From contig CAIXAY010000146.1 of assembly GCA_903917505.1 (NCBI GenBank), positions 1-6,032 of the forward strand: a DNA stretch of 6,032 bases, read 5' to 3'. Positions 1 to 5,981 of this stretch are shown here, piece after piece; positions within the stretch are counted from its first letter, which is position 1; every line of letters starts with the position of its first letter. The position numbers and the translations under genes are program-made. Origin of the DNA: an uncultured beta proteobacterium (GTDB lineage: Bacteria; Pseudomonadota; Gammaproteobacteria; Burkholderiales; Rhodocyclaceae). Below the pieces are notes generated by a model. It was given only the letters and a program-made list of their open reading frames with translations, was not told the DNA's origin and ran no database searches.

Positions 1-93
1 CACGCCGGCGATCGCGATCGTTGCGGCAAGTCGGGAATCGTATCAAGCGCGACCGTCCCTGTACATTGAAACGAGATTATCGCTGCCTGTCGT

Positions 94-108
94 AGTAAAT
101 TATTTACT
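94..108. promoter_or_regulatory. Perfect 15-base palindrome, possible operator
   Basis: AGTAAAT, a central T, then ATTTACT forms a perfect odd palindrome with 7-base arms in an otherwise GC-rich setting. A one-base centre is poor for an RNA hairpin, so a dimeric protein-binding site is more likely than a terminator stem. It lies just beyond the GC hairpin downstream of the MFS gene, so it probably belongs to a gene to the left of the window. No regulator can be assigned. Confidence 0.35.
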
Positions 109-112
109 GCGC

Positions 113-140
113 GCCGCCACGCCTTGATCGGCGAGGCGGC
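113..140 (-). terminator. GC-rich hairpin downstream of MFS gene
   Basis: GCCGCC-A-CGCC (113-123) pairs with GGCG-A-GGCGGC (130-140) around a 6-base loop. The stem has ten pairs with one mismatch and begins 18 bases after the transporter stop codon. Neither strand shows a run of T after the stem, so it is not a textbook intrinsic terminator. It may still cause termination with a factor or protect the 3' end of the transporter mRNA. Because the arms are symmetric it could act in either direction. Confidence 0.45.
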
Positions 141-157
141 GGTCTTCATGCTTCAAG

Positions 158-1468
158 TCAGGCGGCGGGCGCTTCGATCGGGTTCTTGACGATGAACCAG
201 TAGCAAATCGCGGCGCAGGCCACGATGATCCCGGCGCTGACAAAAGCCAGCGTATAGGAACCGGTGGCATCGACGATCATCCCGGCGACGATGGGCGAGA
301 AAGCGCCGCCGAAATAGCCGCCGAAATTCTGTATCGAACCGACCGAGGCAATCATCGACGGTGGCGCGACGTCGCCGGCCAGGGCCCAGGCCCGACCCTG
401 CATGCTGGCGATGCAGAACAGCGCCAGCGTGAGGACGGCCATCGTCGGGACGATGCCATGCACGAACGGGATCGTACACACGGCGGCACCGGCAACCAGG
501 GCGTTGAAACTGATGATCACGCGCTTGGTGACCATCGGCGAGCGGTCCGCTTTCTTCTCGAGGATCTTCTTGGTGTACCAGCCGCCGAGGATCTCGCCGA
601 CGATGCCGCCGATCCACGGAATGCTGGCGTACATGCCGAGTTCCTTGAGGGAAATTCCCTGCGTCTTCAGGAGATACAAGGGCAGGAAGACCAGGAAGAT
701 GTTCCAGATCCAGATGGTGCAGAAATAGCCGAGGACCATGCCCCATACACTGCGGTACTTGAACAGGCTGCCCCAGCTGATCTTCGACTGGGTGATGCGC
801 TGTTCGGTGCCCGAGCCGTCGGCGGTAATGTAGTCAAGCTCTTCGCTCGTGAGGTTTTTCTGCTCCTTGGGATTGTTGTAGAAGACCCAGAAGAAGACGA
901 CGAAAACAAAGCCCATCAGCGCCGAAATGTAAAACAGCCAGCGCCAGCCGAACAGCAGCATGATCGTGACGAGCAGCGGCGGGGTCAGCGCCGGGCCGAA
1001 CTTCGAGCCCGAATCCCAAATGCCGGTGGCAAAATCGCGCTCCTTCTTCGGTGTCCAGATCGAGGAAATCTTCGAGCAGGTCGGCATGCACGGCGCTTCG
1101 CCGACGCCGAGCAGGAAGCGGGCGCCGATGAATTCGGGCAGCTTGCTGCAAAACCCGGTGAGTGCCGTCGCCAGACTCCACCAGATGACCGCGCCGGACA
1201 AGACCTTCTTGGTCCCGAAGCGGTCGCACAGCCAGCCCGACGGCAACTGCATCAGGCCATAGGTCCAGGAAAAGACAGCGCCCAACAGGCCGATGTCGGT
1301 GTTGGTCAGGCCCAGTTCCTTCATCATCTGCGGCGCCGCGATCGACAGGTTCATGCGATCGAGGTAATTGATGATCCCGACGATGAGCAGCAGGGTTATC
1401 ACCTTCCAGCGGATGTTTCCTTTGGGTTTGCTTAAGACCAAGGCACTTGTTGCTGCTGCAGTTTCCAT
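158..1468 (-). CDS. MFS transporter, anion:cation symporter (ACS) family
   Basis: A 436-residue inner-membrane permease of the major facilitator superfamily, a usual length for the ACS family, which imports organic anions such as hexuronates, aldarates, galactonate, tartrate or phthalate, typically with protons. Visible evidence: an early NYLDRMNLSIAAP stretch (residues 34-46), typical of ACS members; the MFS motif A loop GWLCDRFGTK (79-88 region); GVGEAPCMP (121-129); about twelve hydrophobic segments; and a charged central loop (about 199-235). The ATG at 1466-1468 is preceded by AAGGGG nine bases upstream, which supports this start. It lies 136 bases downstream of the dehydrogenase on the same strand, so it may be co-transcribed with it or use its own promoter at 1488-1516. 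The substrate cannot be read from sequence; a 2-hydroxy, 2-keto or sugar acid is inferred from the neighbouring dehydrogenase. Confidence 0.93.
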   Translation of the reverse strand: METAAATSALVLSKPKGNIRWKVITLLLIVGIINYLDRMNLSIAAPQMMKELGLTNTDIGLLGAVFSWTYGLMQLPSGWLCDRFGTKKVLSGAVIWWSLATALTGFCSKLPEFIGARFLLGVGEAPCMPTCSKISSIWTPKKERDFATGIWDSGSKFGPALTPPLLVTIMLLFGWRWLFYISALMGFVFVVFFWVFYNNPKEQKNLTSEELDYITADGSGTEQRITQSKISWGSLFKYRSVWGMVLGYFCTIWIWNIFLVFLPLYLLKTQGISLKELGMYASIPWIGGIVGEILGGWYTKKILEKKADRSPMVTKRVIISFNALVAGAAVCTIPFVHGIVPTMAVLTLALFCIASMQGRAWALAGDVAPPSMIASVGSIQNFGGYFGGAFSPIVAGMIVDATGSYTLAFVSAGIIVACAAICYWFIVKNPIEAPAA

Positions 1469-1480
1469 GAACTATTTCCC

Positions 1481-1493
1481 CTTGTTGATTATT
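1481..1493 (-). repeat. 13-base leader repeat, copy 1 (upstream of MFS gene)
   Basis: On the minus strand this reads AATAATCAACAAG and runs straight into the transporter's ribosome binding site. The identical 13 bases occur at 2590-2602, at almost the same distance from the dehydrogenase start (12 bases here, 10 there). It may be a shared leader element, a common -10 region, or the remnant of a duplicated leader. Confidence 0.6.
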
Positions 1494-1516
1494 TCGTTGG
1501 AACGGACTACTGACAA
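1488..1516 (-). promoter_or_regulatory. Candidate sigma70-type promoter before MFS gene
   Basis: On the minus strand TTGTCA (1511-1516) and AATAAT (1488-1493) are separated by exactly 17 bases; each matches five of six consensus positions. The expected start of transcription would fall near 1481, leaving a leader of only about 12 bases and possibly cutting into the ribosome binding site. That makes the promoter doubtful despite the good match. If real, the transporter can be expressed apart from the dehydrogenase. Confidence 0.35.
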
Positions 1517-1604
1517 ATCAAACTGCGACTGCACGTCTTTCCTTGACTGCAGCGTGTGAATCCATTGCGTCGGGCAGGGCCTCGCGCGTGCCGCAACCAC
1601 AGCC

Positions 1605-2579
1605 TTAGCGAAAATTCGCATCGTGGTTCAGGCAGGTCGGCATCGGCTTTCCGGCCAAACCTGCAAGCAGGTTTTCAGCGGCCAGACAGGCCATCGCATC
1701 GCGCGTCTCGTCGGTAGCGCTGCCGATGTGCGGCGTGATCAGGATGTTGTTCAGGCTGAGCAGGCGGTGCTTGGCCGGCAGCGGCTCCGGATCGGTGACG
1801 TCGAGCGCGGCGTAGGCGATCTGTCCGCTGCTCAGCGCGTCGTACAGGGCATCCTGATCGACCAGCCCGCCACGCGCCGCATTGACGAAATACGCGCTCG
1901 GCTTCATCTTGGCGAACTGCGCCGCGCCGAACATGCCCCGGCGCTCCGGCGAGAACGGCAGCATGACGACGATGAAGTCGGCGCTCGCCAGGAGTTCGTC
2001 GAAGGCAAAATATTTGACATTCAAGATGTCGTCGTCCTGGCGCCGGGTGCGATTGTGATAAATCACCTGCATGCCGCTGGTCTGCGCGCGCCGGGCAACC
2101 GCCGAACCGATCCGGCCCATGCCGACGATGCCGAGGGTCTTTCCGAACAGGTCGACGCCGAAGGGCAACTCGGCTCGCTCCCACTTGCCGGACAGCACCC
2201 AATTCCAGCCCTCATGGATACGCCGTGCCGCCGACAGCATGATGCCGAAAGTCAGGTCGGCCGTCGCTTCGGCGAGCACGCCCGGGGTATTGCTGAAAGG
2301 GATTCCTCTCTTGCTGCAGGCCGCAAGATCGGCATTTTCGTAACCCGCGGCGGCCTGCGCGATGACGCGCAGGCGGGGCGCATGCGCGAGCAGGGCCGAA
2401 TCGACCTTGACGCCGTGGCCGGTATTGAACAGGCCGTCGGCATCCTTGATCCATTCGTAGAGCAGCTCGAGCGCTATCGGCTCGCGACGCTCCCAGATCT
2501 TGAGTTCGCAGTGGGCGCTGAGCAACTCGCGCGCCGCCGGGCGAATATTTGTCGGAACGACGACGCGATGCTTGGGCAC
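1605..2579 (-). CDS. D-2-hydroxyacid dehydrogenase (2-keto-acid / glyoxylate reductase type)
   Basis: A 324-residue cytoplasmic oxidoreductase of the D-isomer-specific 2-hydroxyacid dehydrogenase family, full length for the family. It interconverts a 2-keto acid and a D-2-hydroxy acid; glyoxylate, hydroxypyruvate or 2-ketogluconate are typical substrates of close relatives. The nucleotide-binding loop is GMGRIG (153-158). The following strand ends HNRTRR (175-180), with arginines where NAD-specific enzymes carry an acidic residue, so NADPH preference is likely. The catalytic set is complete: Arg236 in NAARGG, Glu265 in DPEP and His284 in HIGSA. The start is a GTG at 2577-2579, backed by an excellent AAGGAGG six bases upstream; the protein begins MPKHRVVVPTN, as expected for the family. 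It is divergent from the LysR gene and upstream of the transporter. The family call is firm; the substrate is inference. Confidence 0.95.
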   Translation of the reverse strand: MPKHRVVVPTNIRPAARELLSAHCELKIWERREPIALELLYEWIKDADGLFNTGHGVKVDSALLAHAPRLRVIAQAAAGYENADLAACSKRGIPFSNTPGVLAEATADLTFGIMLSAARRIHEGWNWVLSGKWERAELPFGVDLFGKTLGIVGMGRIGSAVARRAQTSGMQVIYHNRTRRQDDDILNVKYFAFDELLASADFIVVMLPFSPERRGMFGAAQFAKMKPSAYFVNAARGGLVDQDALYDALSSGQIAYAALDVTDPEPLPAKHRLLSLNNILITPHIGSATDETRDAMACLAAENLLAGLAGKPMPTCLNHDANFR

Positions 2580-2585
2580 GATAGG

Positions 2586-2592
2586 CCTCCTT
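2586..2592 (-). promoter_or_regulatory. Strong ribosome binding site fixing a GTG start
   Basis: The minus strand reads AAGGAGG followed by a six-base spacer and GTG. This near-perfect Shine-Dalgarno sequence decides the GTG start of the dehydrogenase, since no ATG lies at a suitable distance. Confidence 0.85.
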
Positions 2593-2602
2593 GTTGATTA
2601 TT
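2590..2602 (-). repeat. 13-base leader repeat, copy 2 (upstream of dehydrogenase)
   Basis: The second identical copy of AATAATCAACAAG on the minus strand, overlapping the start of the AAGGAGG ribosome binding site. Unlike copy 1, no convincing -35 box lies 17 bases upstream. This argues against the repeat being simply a shared -10 box. Confidence 0.6.
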
Positions 2603-2673
2603 CTGACGGCCCACCTGCCGGTCGTTGCCGGGCGTTCGAGCGCAGCATATCCTAGCCTCGTAAATGAATTCCG

Positions 2674-2679
2674 TATAAT
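2674..2679 (+). promoter_or_regulatory. Candidate -10 box for the LysR gene
   Basis: A perfect TATAAT lies 47 bases before the LysR start codon. The sequence 17 bases upstream (near 2651-2656) is not a recognisable -35 box, so the promoter would be weak or need an activator. Transcription would start near 2686, inside the dyad at 2684-2703, which fits the negative autoregulation common for LysR genes. Confidence 0.35.
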
Positions 2680-2683
2680 GAAA

Positions 2684-2703
2684 GTAATTGATATATTGAT
2701 TAC
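2684..2703. promoter_or_regulatory. Dyad, likely LysR operator
   Basis: GTAAT and ATTAC arms flank a central ATATAT; 16 of 20 positions obey the twofold symmetry. ATTGAT also occurs twice within it as a direct repeat (2687-2692 and 2695-2700). The dyad sits in the gap between the LysR gene and the dehydrogenase that diverges from it, where LysR-type regulators normally bind an AT-rich interrupted dyad. Its position and symmetry support an operator; which protein binds it is inferred from the neighbourhood. Confidence 0.5.
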
Positions 2704-2726
2704 CTGCAGTTATCCATCTTCGGACC

Positions 2727-3671
2727 ATGGCCAAAGCCCGCCCTCTTCTGCTCAATCGCCTGCGCATGCGCCAGGTGGCCCTGATGCTGGCGATCCAGGA
2801 ACACCGCACGCTGCGCGCGGCGGCGCATCAGCTCGGGGTGACCCAGCCGGCAGCGAGCAAGATGCTGCATGACCTGGAGGAGGCGGTTGGCGAAGTCCTG
2901 TTTGAACGGGTGGGGCGCGGCTTGCAACTCAATCCGGCCGGGCTGGCGGTGATCAACACCTTCCGCGGTTTGCGCAACAGCCTCGCGGCGCTCGGCCACG
3001 AGTTGCACGAACTGCGCCTCGGTAGCGCCGGCAAGCTGTTCGTCGGCAGCATCATGGCGGCGACGCCGACGACGCTCAAGGACGCGCTGATCGCGCTCAA
3101 GAAGATTTACCCGCTGCTGTCGATCGAAGTCCAGATCGACACCAGCGACCGGCTCGTCGAACTCCTGCGCAATGGCACGCTTGACGTCGTCATAGGACGC
3201 ATGCCCGAGACGTCGAGTCCGGCCGTCGACGAGTGCGTGTTCGAGCCGATCGGCGACGAAACGATTTCCGTCGTTGCCGCCTGTGCGCACCCGTTGGCGC
3301 GCCGAAGCGCGAAAAAGCGCCTGAGCTTCGAGGCCCTGCTCGCCTACCCGTGGATACTGCAGCCGCGCGGCAGCCCGTCGCGCGCCATGGTTGAACACGA
3401 GTTTCTGAGCCATCACGCGCCGCTGCCGCTTGGACTGATCGAAACAAGGTCGATACTGATGGCATCGAACCTGATCGCGGCTAGCGAAATGATCACGGTG
3501 ATGCCGCAATCGATCGCCAGCCAGTTCGAAGAGCACGGCCTGCTGCGCATCCTGCCCTATGCCTTCACGCACACGCTGACCCCCTGGGGCAGCCTGCTGC
3601 ATCGTGACCGGGCAATCAACCCGATCACGCAGAAGTTCGTTGATTTGCTGCACACCGACGCCGTCGCTTAA
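2727..3671 (+). CDS. LysR-family transcriptional regulator
   Basis: A 314-residue DNA-binding regulator, normal length for LysR-type proteins. The N-terminal winged helix-turn-helix is clear: LRAAAHQLGVTQPAASKML at about residues 29-47, followed by LFERVGRGLQLNPAG (58-72). The effector-binding domain begins near residue 103 and includes LDVVIGRMPE (152-161). The slightly offset N-terminus (RLRMRQVALMLAIQEHRTLR) and the VIGRMPE stretch recall the GbpR-like branch that controls sugar and aromatic-acid genes; this subfamily placement is a judgement from memory. The ATG at 2727 has only a weak CGGA upstream, but the protein starts where the family does. Being divergent from the dehydrogenase, it most likely controls dehydrogenase and transporter in response to their substrate and also represses itself. 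Confidence 0.94.
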   Translation: MAKARPLLLNRLRMRQVALMLAIQEHRTLRAAAHQLGVTQPAASKMLHDLEEAVGEVLFERVGRGLQLNPAGLAVINTFRGLRNSLAALGHELHELRLGSAGKLFVGSIMAATPTTLKDALIALKKIYPLLSIEVQIDTSDRLVELLRNGTLDVVIGRMPETSSPAVDECVFEPIGDETISVVAACAHPLARRSAKKRLSFEALLAYPWILQPRGSPSRAMVEHEFLSHHAPLPLGLIETRSILMASNLIAASEMITVMPQSIASQFEEHGLLRILPYAFTHTLTPWGSLLHRDRAINPITQKFVDLLHTDAVA

Positions 3672-3690
3672 GCCCGCCGGGCGGAGACCT

Positions 3691-4362
3691 TCACTGCCCA
3701 CCGGCGAGTTCGCGCTCGAGCAGTTTGCGCGACACCTGCCAGCCGTTGTGGTGATGGGCGCGCAAGAGTTCGCGCAGCAGGGGTCCGTCGCGTTCCCTGA
3801 TGGCATTGACGATCTGCACATGCTCGGCGAGTGCGCGTTCCCAACGTTCGTGGCGACGGTTGCCGGCGTAGCGGTAGCGCCGGACGCGCGCGCATTCGGC
3901 AGCGTAAATCCGCGCCAGCGCGCCATTGCCCGCCGCGTCGACGATGCGCTGATGGATCGCCTGGTTGATTTCGAAATACGCCATCAGTTGTCCGGCGCGA
4001 AAAGCTGCGCGCATTTGTTCATGCAAATCAGCGAGGGCCGCGATCTCGGCCTCGCTGATGCTGGCGCAGGCCGCTTCGGCGGCGAGCCCTTCGAGCCCGA
4101 TCAGTAGTTCGATGGCCTGGTCGACCTCGGCCATCGACAGCGCCGTCACCGTCGCGCCGCGATTCGGCACGATGGTGACCAGGCCTTCGGCGGCGAGAAT
4201 CTTGAACGCTTCACGCAGCGGCGTGCGCGAGAGACCGTCGAGATGCTCGCCGACCTCGCGCTCGGAAATGCGCTGACCGGGAACGAGATCACCGGCGATG
4301 ATCATCCGGCGCAGCCGCTCGGCGGCGATCAGAGTGCGATTGCCATGCTTGTTCTCGAGCAT
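3691..4362 (-). CDS. GntR-family regulator with FCD ligand domain
   Basis: A 223-residue regulator of the FadR/FCD branch of the GntR family, usually a repressor released by an organic-acid ligand. The N-terminal winged helix (about residues 10-72) carries LSRTPLREAFKILAAEGLV (44-62), the family signature. The C-terminal all-helical FCD domain (about 78-215) keeps the metal/ligand histidines at His137, His181 and His203 or His204. The position usually occupied by Asp four residues before the first histidine is Asn133, a change also found in other members. I chose the ATG at 4360-4362 because CGGAG lies about five bases upstream; a GTG ten codons earlier (4390-4392) has no such site. It is divergent from the SAF oxidoreductase gene across 151 bases and probably controls it and itself through the ATTGCATG repeats there. 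Its 3' end is only 19 bases from that of LysR. Confidence 0.94.
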   Translation of the reverse strand: MLENKHGNRTLIAAERLRRMIIAGDLVPGQRISEREVGEHLDGLSRTPLREAFKILAAEGLVTIVPNRGATVTALSMAEVDQAIELLIGLEGLAAEAACASISEAEIAALADLHEQMRAAFRAGQLMAYFEINQAIHQRIVDAAGNGALARIYAAECARVRRYRYAGNRRHERWERALAEHVQIVNAIRERDGPLLRELLRAHHHNGWQVSRKLLERELAGGQ

Positions 4363-4409
4363 TGAAACTCCGGTTTGTTGGCGCTTGCTCACACCAGAAC
4401 GAAGGCATT

Positions 4410-4420
4410 ATTGCATGGAA
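4410..4420. promoter_or_regulatory. Candidate GntR operator, site 1
   Basis: ATTGCATGGAA shares ten of eleven bases with the site at 4472-4482. It resembles the ATTG-N4-CAAT style of palindrome bound by FCD-type GntR regulators, although its right half is poorer. It lies 48 bases upstream of the GntR start codon, suited to autoregulation. Confidence 0.45.
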
Positions 4421-4432
4421 CATAGGCTCAGG

Positions 4433-4470
4433 GGTGAGAGTTGTGGGACAAAAAGCCACTTTTATTCACC
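4433..4470. repeat. Nested inverted repeat between the two operator-like sites
   Basis: An outer pair GGTGA (4433-4437) / TCACC (4466-4470) encloses an inner pair GTGG (4443-4446) / CCAC (4456-4459), with spacers of five and six bases and a nine-base centre. It sits squarely between the two ATTGCATG copies in the divergent promoter region. It could be a binding site for a second protein, or chance; the arms are short. Confidence 0.3.
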
Positions 4471-4471
4471 G

Positions 4472-4483
4472 ATTGCATGTAAT
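4472..4483. promoter_or_regulatory. Candidate GntR operator, site 2, overlapping a -10 box
   Basis: ATTGCATGTAAT is an imperfect palindrome (10 of 12 positions symmetric), matching the usual FCD-type GntR operator layout. It overlaps TAATAT (4480-4485), a possible -10 box for the oxidoreductase gene (four of six consensus bases) lying 28 bases before its start codon. No good -35 box is visible. Binding here would block that promoter. Confidence 0.5.
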
Positions 4484-4513
4484 ATTGACCCTTCCGCGAT
4501 CTTTGGACTCACC

Positions 4514-5917
4514 ATGAATCATCTCGATTACTACGCCACGGCGCGCGCGCCGGTCGAAACCTGTGTCGTTGGCAGCGGCGGCTTCGGCCGCAGTTTTCTC
4601 GCCCAAGGCTTGCGCGTTCCGCTGATGCGCGCGCGCGTCGCGGTCGACATCGATGTGGCCATCGCGGCAGCGGGATTCACCGACCTCGGCATCGCCGCGG
4701 CCGAGGTCGCGCTTTGCCATAGCGCCGACGAGGCGCAGCGCGCCTGGGCGCAGGGCCGCTTCATCGCGGCGGCCGACCTGGCGATCGTCGTCGGATTGCC
4801 GATCGATGTCGTCGTCGAGGCGACGGGCAACCCCGAGGCCGGCGCCAGACACTGCCGCATCGCCATCGAAGCCGGCCGCCACGTGGCCCTCGCCTCGAAG
4901 GAAGTCGATAGCGTTATCGGTCCTTATCTTGCGCATTTCGCCGCGCAGCGCGGCAGAGTGGTGACGCCGGTCGACGGCGATCAGCCGAGCCTCTTGATCG
5001 GTCTCATCACCTGGGCGCAGACGCTCGGCTTCGACATCGTCGCCGCCGGCAAGTCGAGCGAATACGATTTTGTCTATGATGCGGCCGCGCAGACCATGAC
5101 CAGCGACGGCAAGACCATTCCGATGACGCAATTCGCTGCGCTCTGGGATCACGGCGCGCGCGCCGTCGGCGCGGTCGCACAGTTGCGCTCGGCGGCTTGC
5201 GCGCAATTGCCGCAACGCGCCGTGCCCGACCTGTGCGAACTCCTCGTCGTGGCCAACGCCACCGGATTCGCACCGGACCGCCCCGACCTGCACGCGCCGA
5301 TCGCCCGCGTTCCGGAAATGGCGAATTTCTTCGGGCCGGTCAGCGAGGGCGGCCTGCTCACCCGCGAGCGCGCGCTCGACGTCTTCCACTGTTTGCGGCG
5401 TCCCGACGAAGCGAGTTTTGCCGGCGGCGTTTTCGTCATCGTGCGCTGTGAAGATCGCGTCACCTGGGATCTGCTCGCCGCCAAGGGCCATGTCATTTCG
5501 CGCGACGGCCGGTGCGCCATGCTTTACCTGCCGCGCCACCTGCTCGGACTCGAAGCGGCGACGAGCGTGCTCGACGCCGCCGTGCATGGCCGCTCGAGCG
5601 GCGCCCAGGCACCGCAGCCGCGGCTCGACCTTATCGCCCGCGCCACCCGGCAACTCAGCGCGGGAACGACGCTGGCGATGGGCGGGCACCACCACACGAT
5701 CGCCGGAACGGCCGCCGAATTGCAGCCGGCGGCGCCGCTCGGCGATGGCCAGGCCGTGCCCTTCTACCTCGCTGCCAACCGAAAGCTGGTGCGCGAGGTC
5801 GCGGCCGGCGCGACGATCAACTTCGCCGACATCGAGATCGATCCGAACTCGGAATTGCTCGCGCTGCGCCGGCTTCAGGACGGATATTTCTTTAGCCTGA
5901 AGTTACCCCCTTTGTAG
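4514..5917 (+). CDS. NAD(P)-dependent oxidoreductase with SAF domain (homoserine dehydrogenase / DRL-like)
   Basis: A 467-residue cytoplasmic protein. Residues 14-135 form a Rossmann domain: VVGSGGFGRSF (18-28) is the GxGxxG loop, VVEATGNPEAG (100-110) the strand after it, and ASKEVDS (127-133) contains the lysine typical of homoserine-dehydrogenase-like enzymes. The central domain holds PVDGDQPS (152-159) and AGKSSEYDF (178-186), probable catalytic or metal-binding residues. Residues about 378-455 (LSAGTTLAMGG onward) look like an SAF domain, which often leads databases to label such proteins FlgA-like; this is not a flagellar protein. The family includes the DXR-like enzyme DRL of Brucella, which makes methylerythritol phosphate, but most members lie in carbohydrate or sugar-acid loci with unknown substrates. 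The ATG at 4514 has only a weak GGA upstream; the open frame extends further back but would overlap the GntR gene and the operators. The divergent GntR regulator points to an inducible catabolic role. Confidence 0.88.
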   Translation: MNHLDYYATARAPVETCVVGSGGFGRSFLAQGLRVPLMRARVAVDIDVAIAAAGFTDLGIAAAEVALCHSADEAQRAWAQGRFIAAADLAIVVGLPIDVVVEATGNPEAGARHCRIAIEAGRHVALASKEVDSVIGPYLAHFAAQRGRVVTPVDGDQPSLLIGLITWAQTLGFDIVAAGKSSEYDFVYDAAAQTMTSDGKTIPMTQFAALWDHGARAVGAVAQLRSAACAQLPQRAVPDLCELLVVANATGFAPDRPDLHAPIARVPEMANFFGPVSEGGLLTRERALDVFHCLRRPDEASFAGGVFVIVRCEDRVTWDLLAAKGHVISRDGRCAMLYLPRHLLGLEAATSVLDAAVHGRSSGAQAPQPRLDLIARATRQLSAGTTLAMGGHHHTIAGTAAELQPAAPLGDGQAVPFYLAANRKLVREVAAGATINFADIEIDPNSELLALRRLQDGYFFSLKLPPL

Positions 5918-5921
5918 TCAC
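5913..5921. repeat. 9-base direct repeat, copy 1, containing the stop codon
   Basis: TGTAGTCAC spans the TAG stop (5915-5917) of the oxidoreductase gene. An identical copy lies at 5991-5999, and the terminator hairpin occupies most of the 69 bases between them. Confidence 0.45.
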
Positions 5922-5925
5922 CCCC

Positions 5926-5981
5926 AATAACGACAAGTGCTTGTCTGGTCTAACGATTCGGGCCACTTGTCGTTTATTTTT
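5926..5981 (+). terminator. Intrinsic terminator with long loop after the oxidoreductase gene
   Basis: AACGACAAGTG (5929-5939) pairs perfectly over 11 bases with CACTTGTCGTT (5964-5974); allowing one bulge, AAT/ATT extends the stem by three more pairs. A T-rich run (5973-5981) follows directly. The 24-base loop is longer than usual. Alternative small hairpins are possible: GACAAG (5932-5937) with CTTGTC (5940-5945), and TGGTC (5946-5950) with GGCCA (5961-5965). The position, 11 bases after the stop codon, fits termination of the plus-strand transcript. Confidence 0.75.

Larger units (their letters stand above)
1..157. other. Left-edge stretch with no assignable gene
   Basis: Nothing here can be called a gene. 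One plus-strand frame is open from base 2 to a TGA at 125-127, so the tail of a gene entering from the left is possible, but the roughly 41 residues resemble no family I recognise. The stretch contains a 15-base palindrome (94-108) and a GC-rich hairpin (113-140), listed separately. The part around 60-108 is clearly more AT-rich than the genes, which fits an intergenic region. Confidence 0.5.

Noticed and set aside
3672..3690. Short GC palindromes (CCGCC-G-GGCGG) between the convergent LysR and GntR genes as a bidirectional terminator
   Set aside because: The centre has one base, so the usable stem is only about three to four pairs, and there is no T run on either strand.
2700..3926. Long open frames opposite or out of frame with the real genes, such as the 408-residue minus-strand frame over lysR
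   Set aside because: High GC content creates long shadow frames; these are rich in Arg, Ala and Gln, show no domain, and overlap genes with clear family signatures.
4363..4392. GTG start at 4390-4392 for the GntR gene, ten codons longer
   Set aside because: No ribosome binding site precedes it, whereas the ATG at 4360-4362 has CGGAG at good spacing and gives a normal GntR N-terminus.
4298..4513. N-terminal extension of the SAF oxidoreductase to an upstream in-frame start
   Set aside because: It would overlap the start of the divergent GntR gene and cover the operator-like repeats, and the added residues resemble no part of the family. The ATG at 4514 gives the usual start shortly before the Rossmann fold.
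4514..5917. Annotation as flagellar protein FlgA
   Set aside because: Only the C-terminal SAF domain is shared; there is no signal peptide, and a full N-terminal Rossmann dehydrogenase domain is present.
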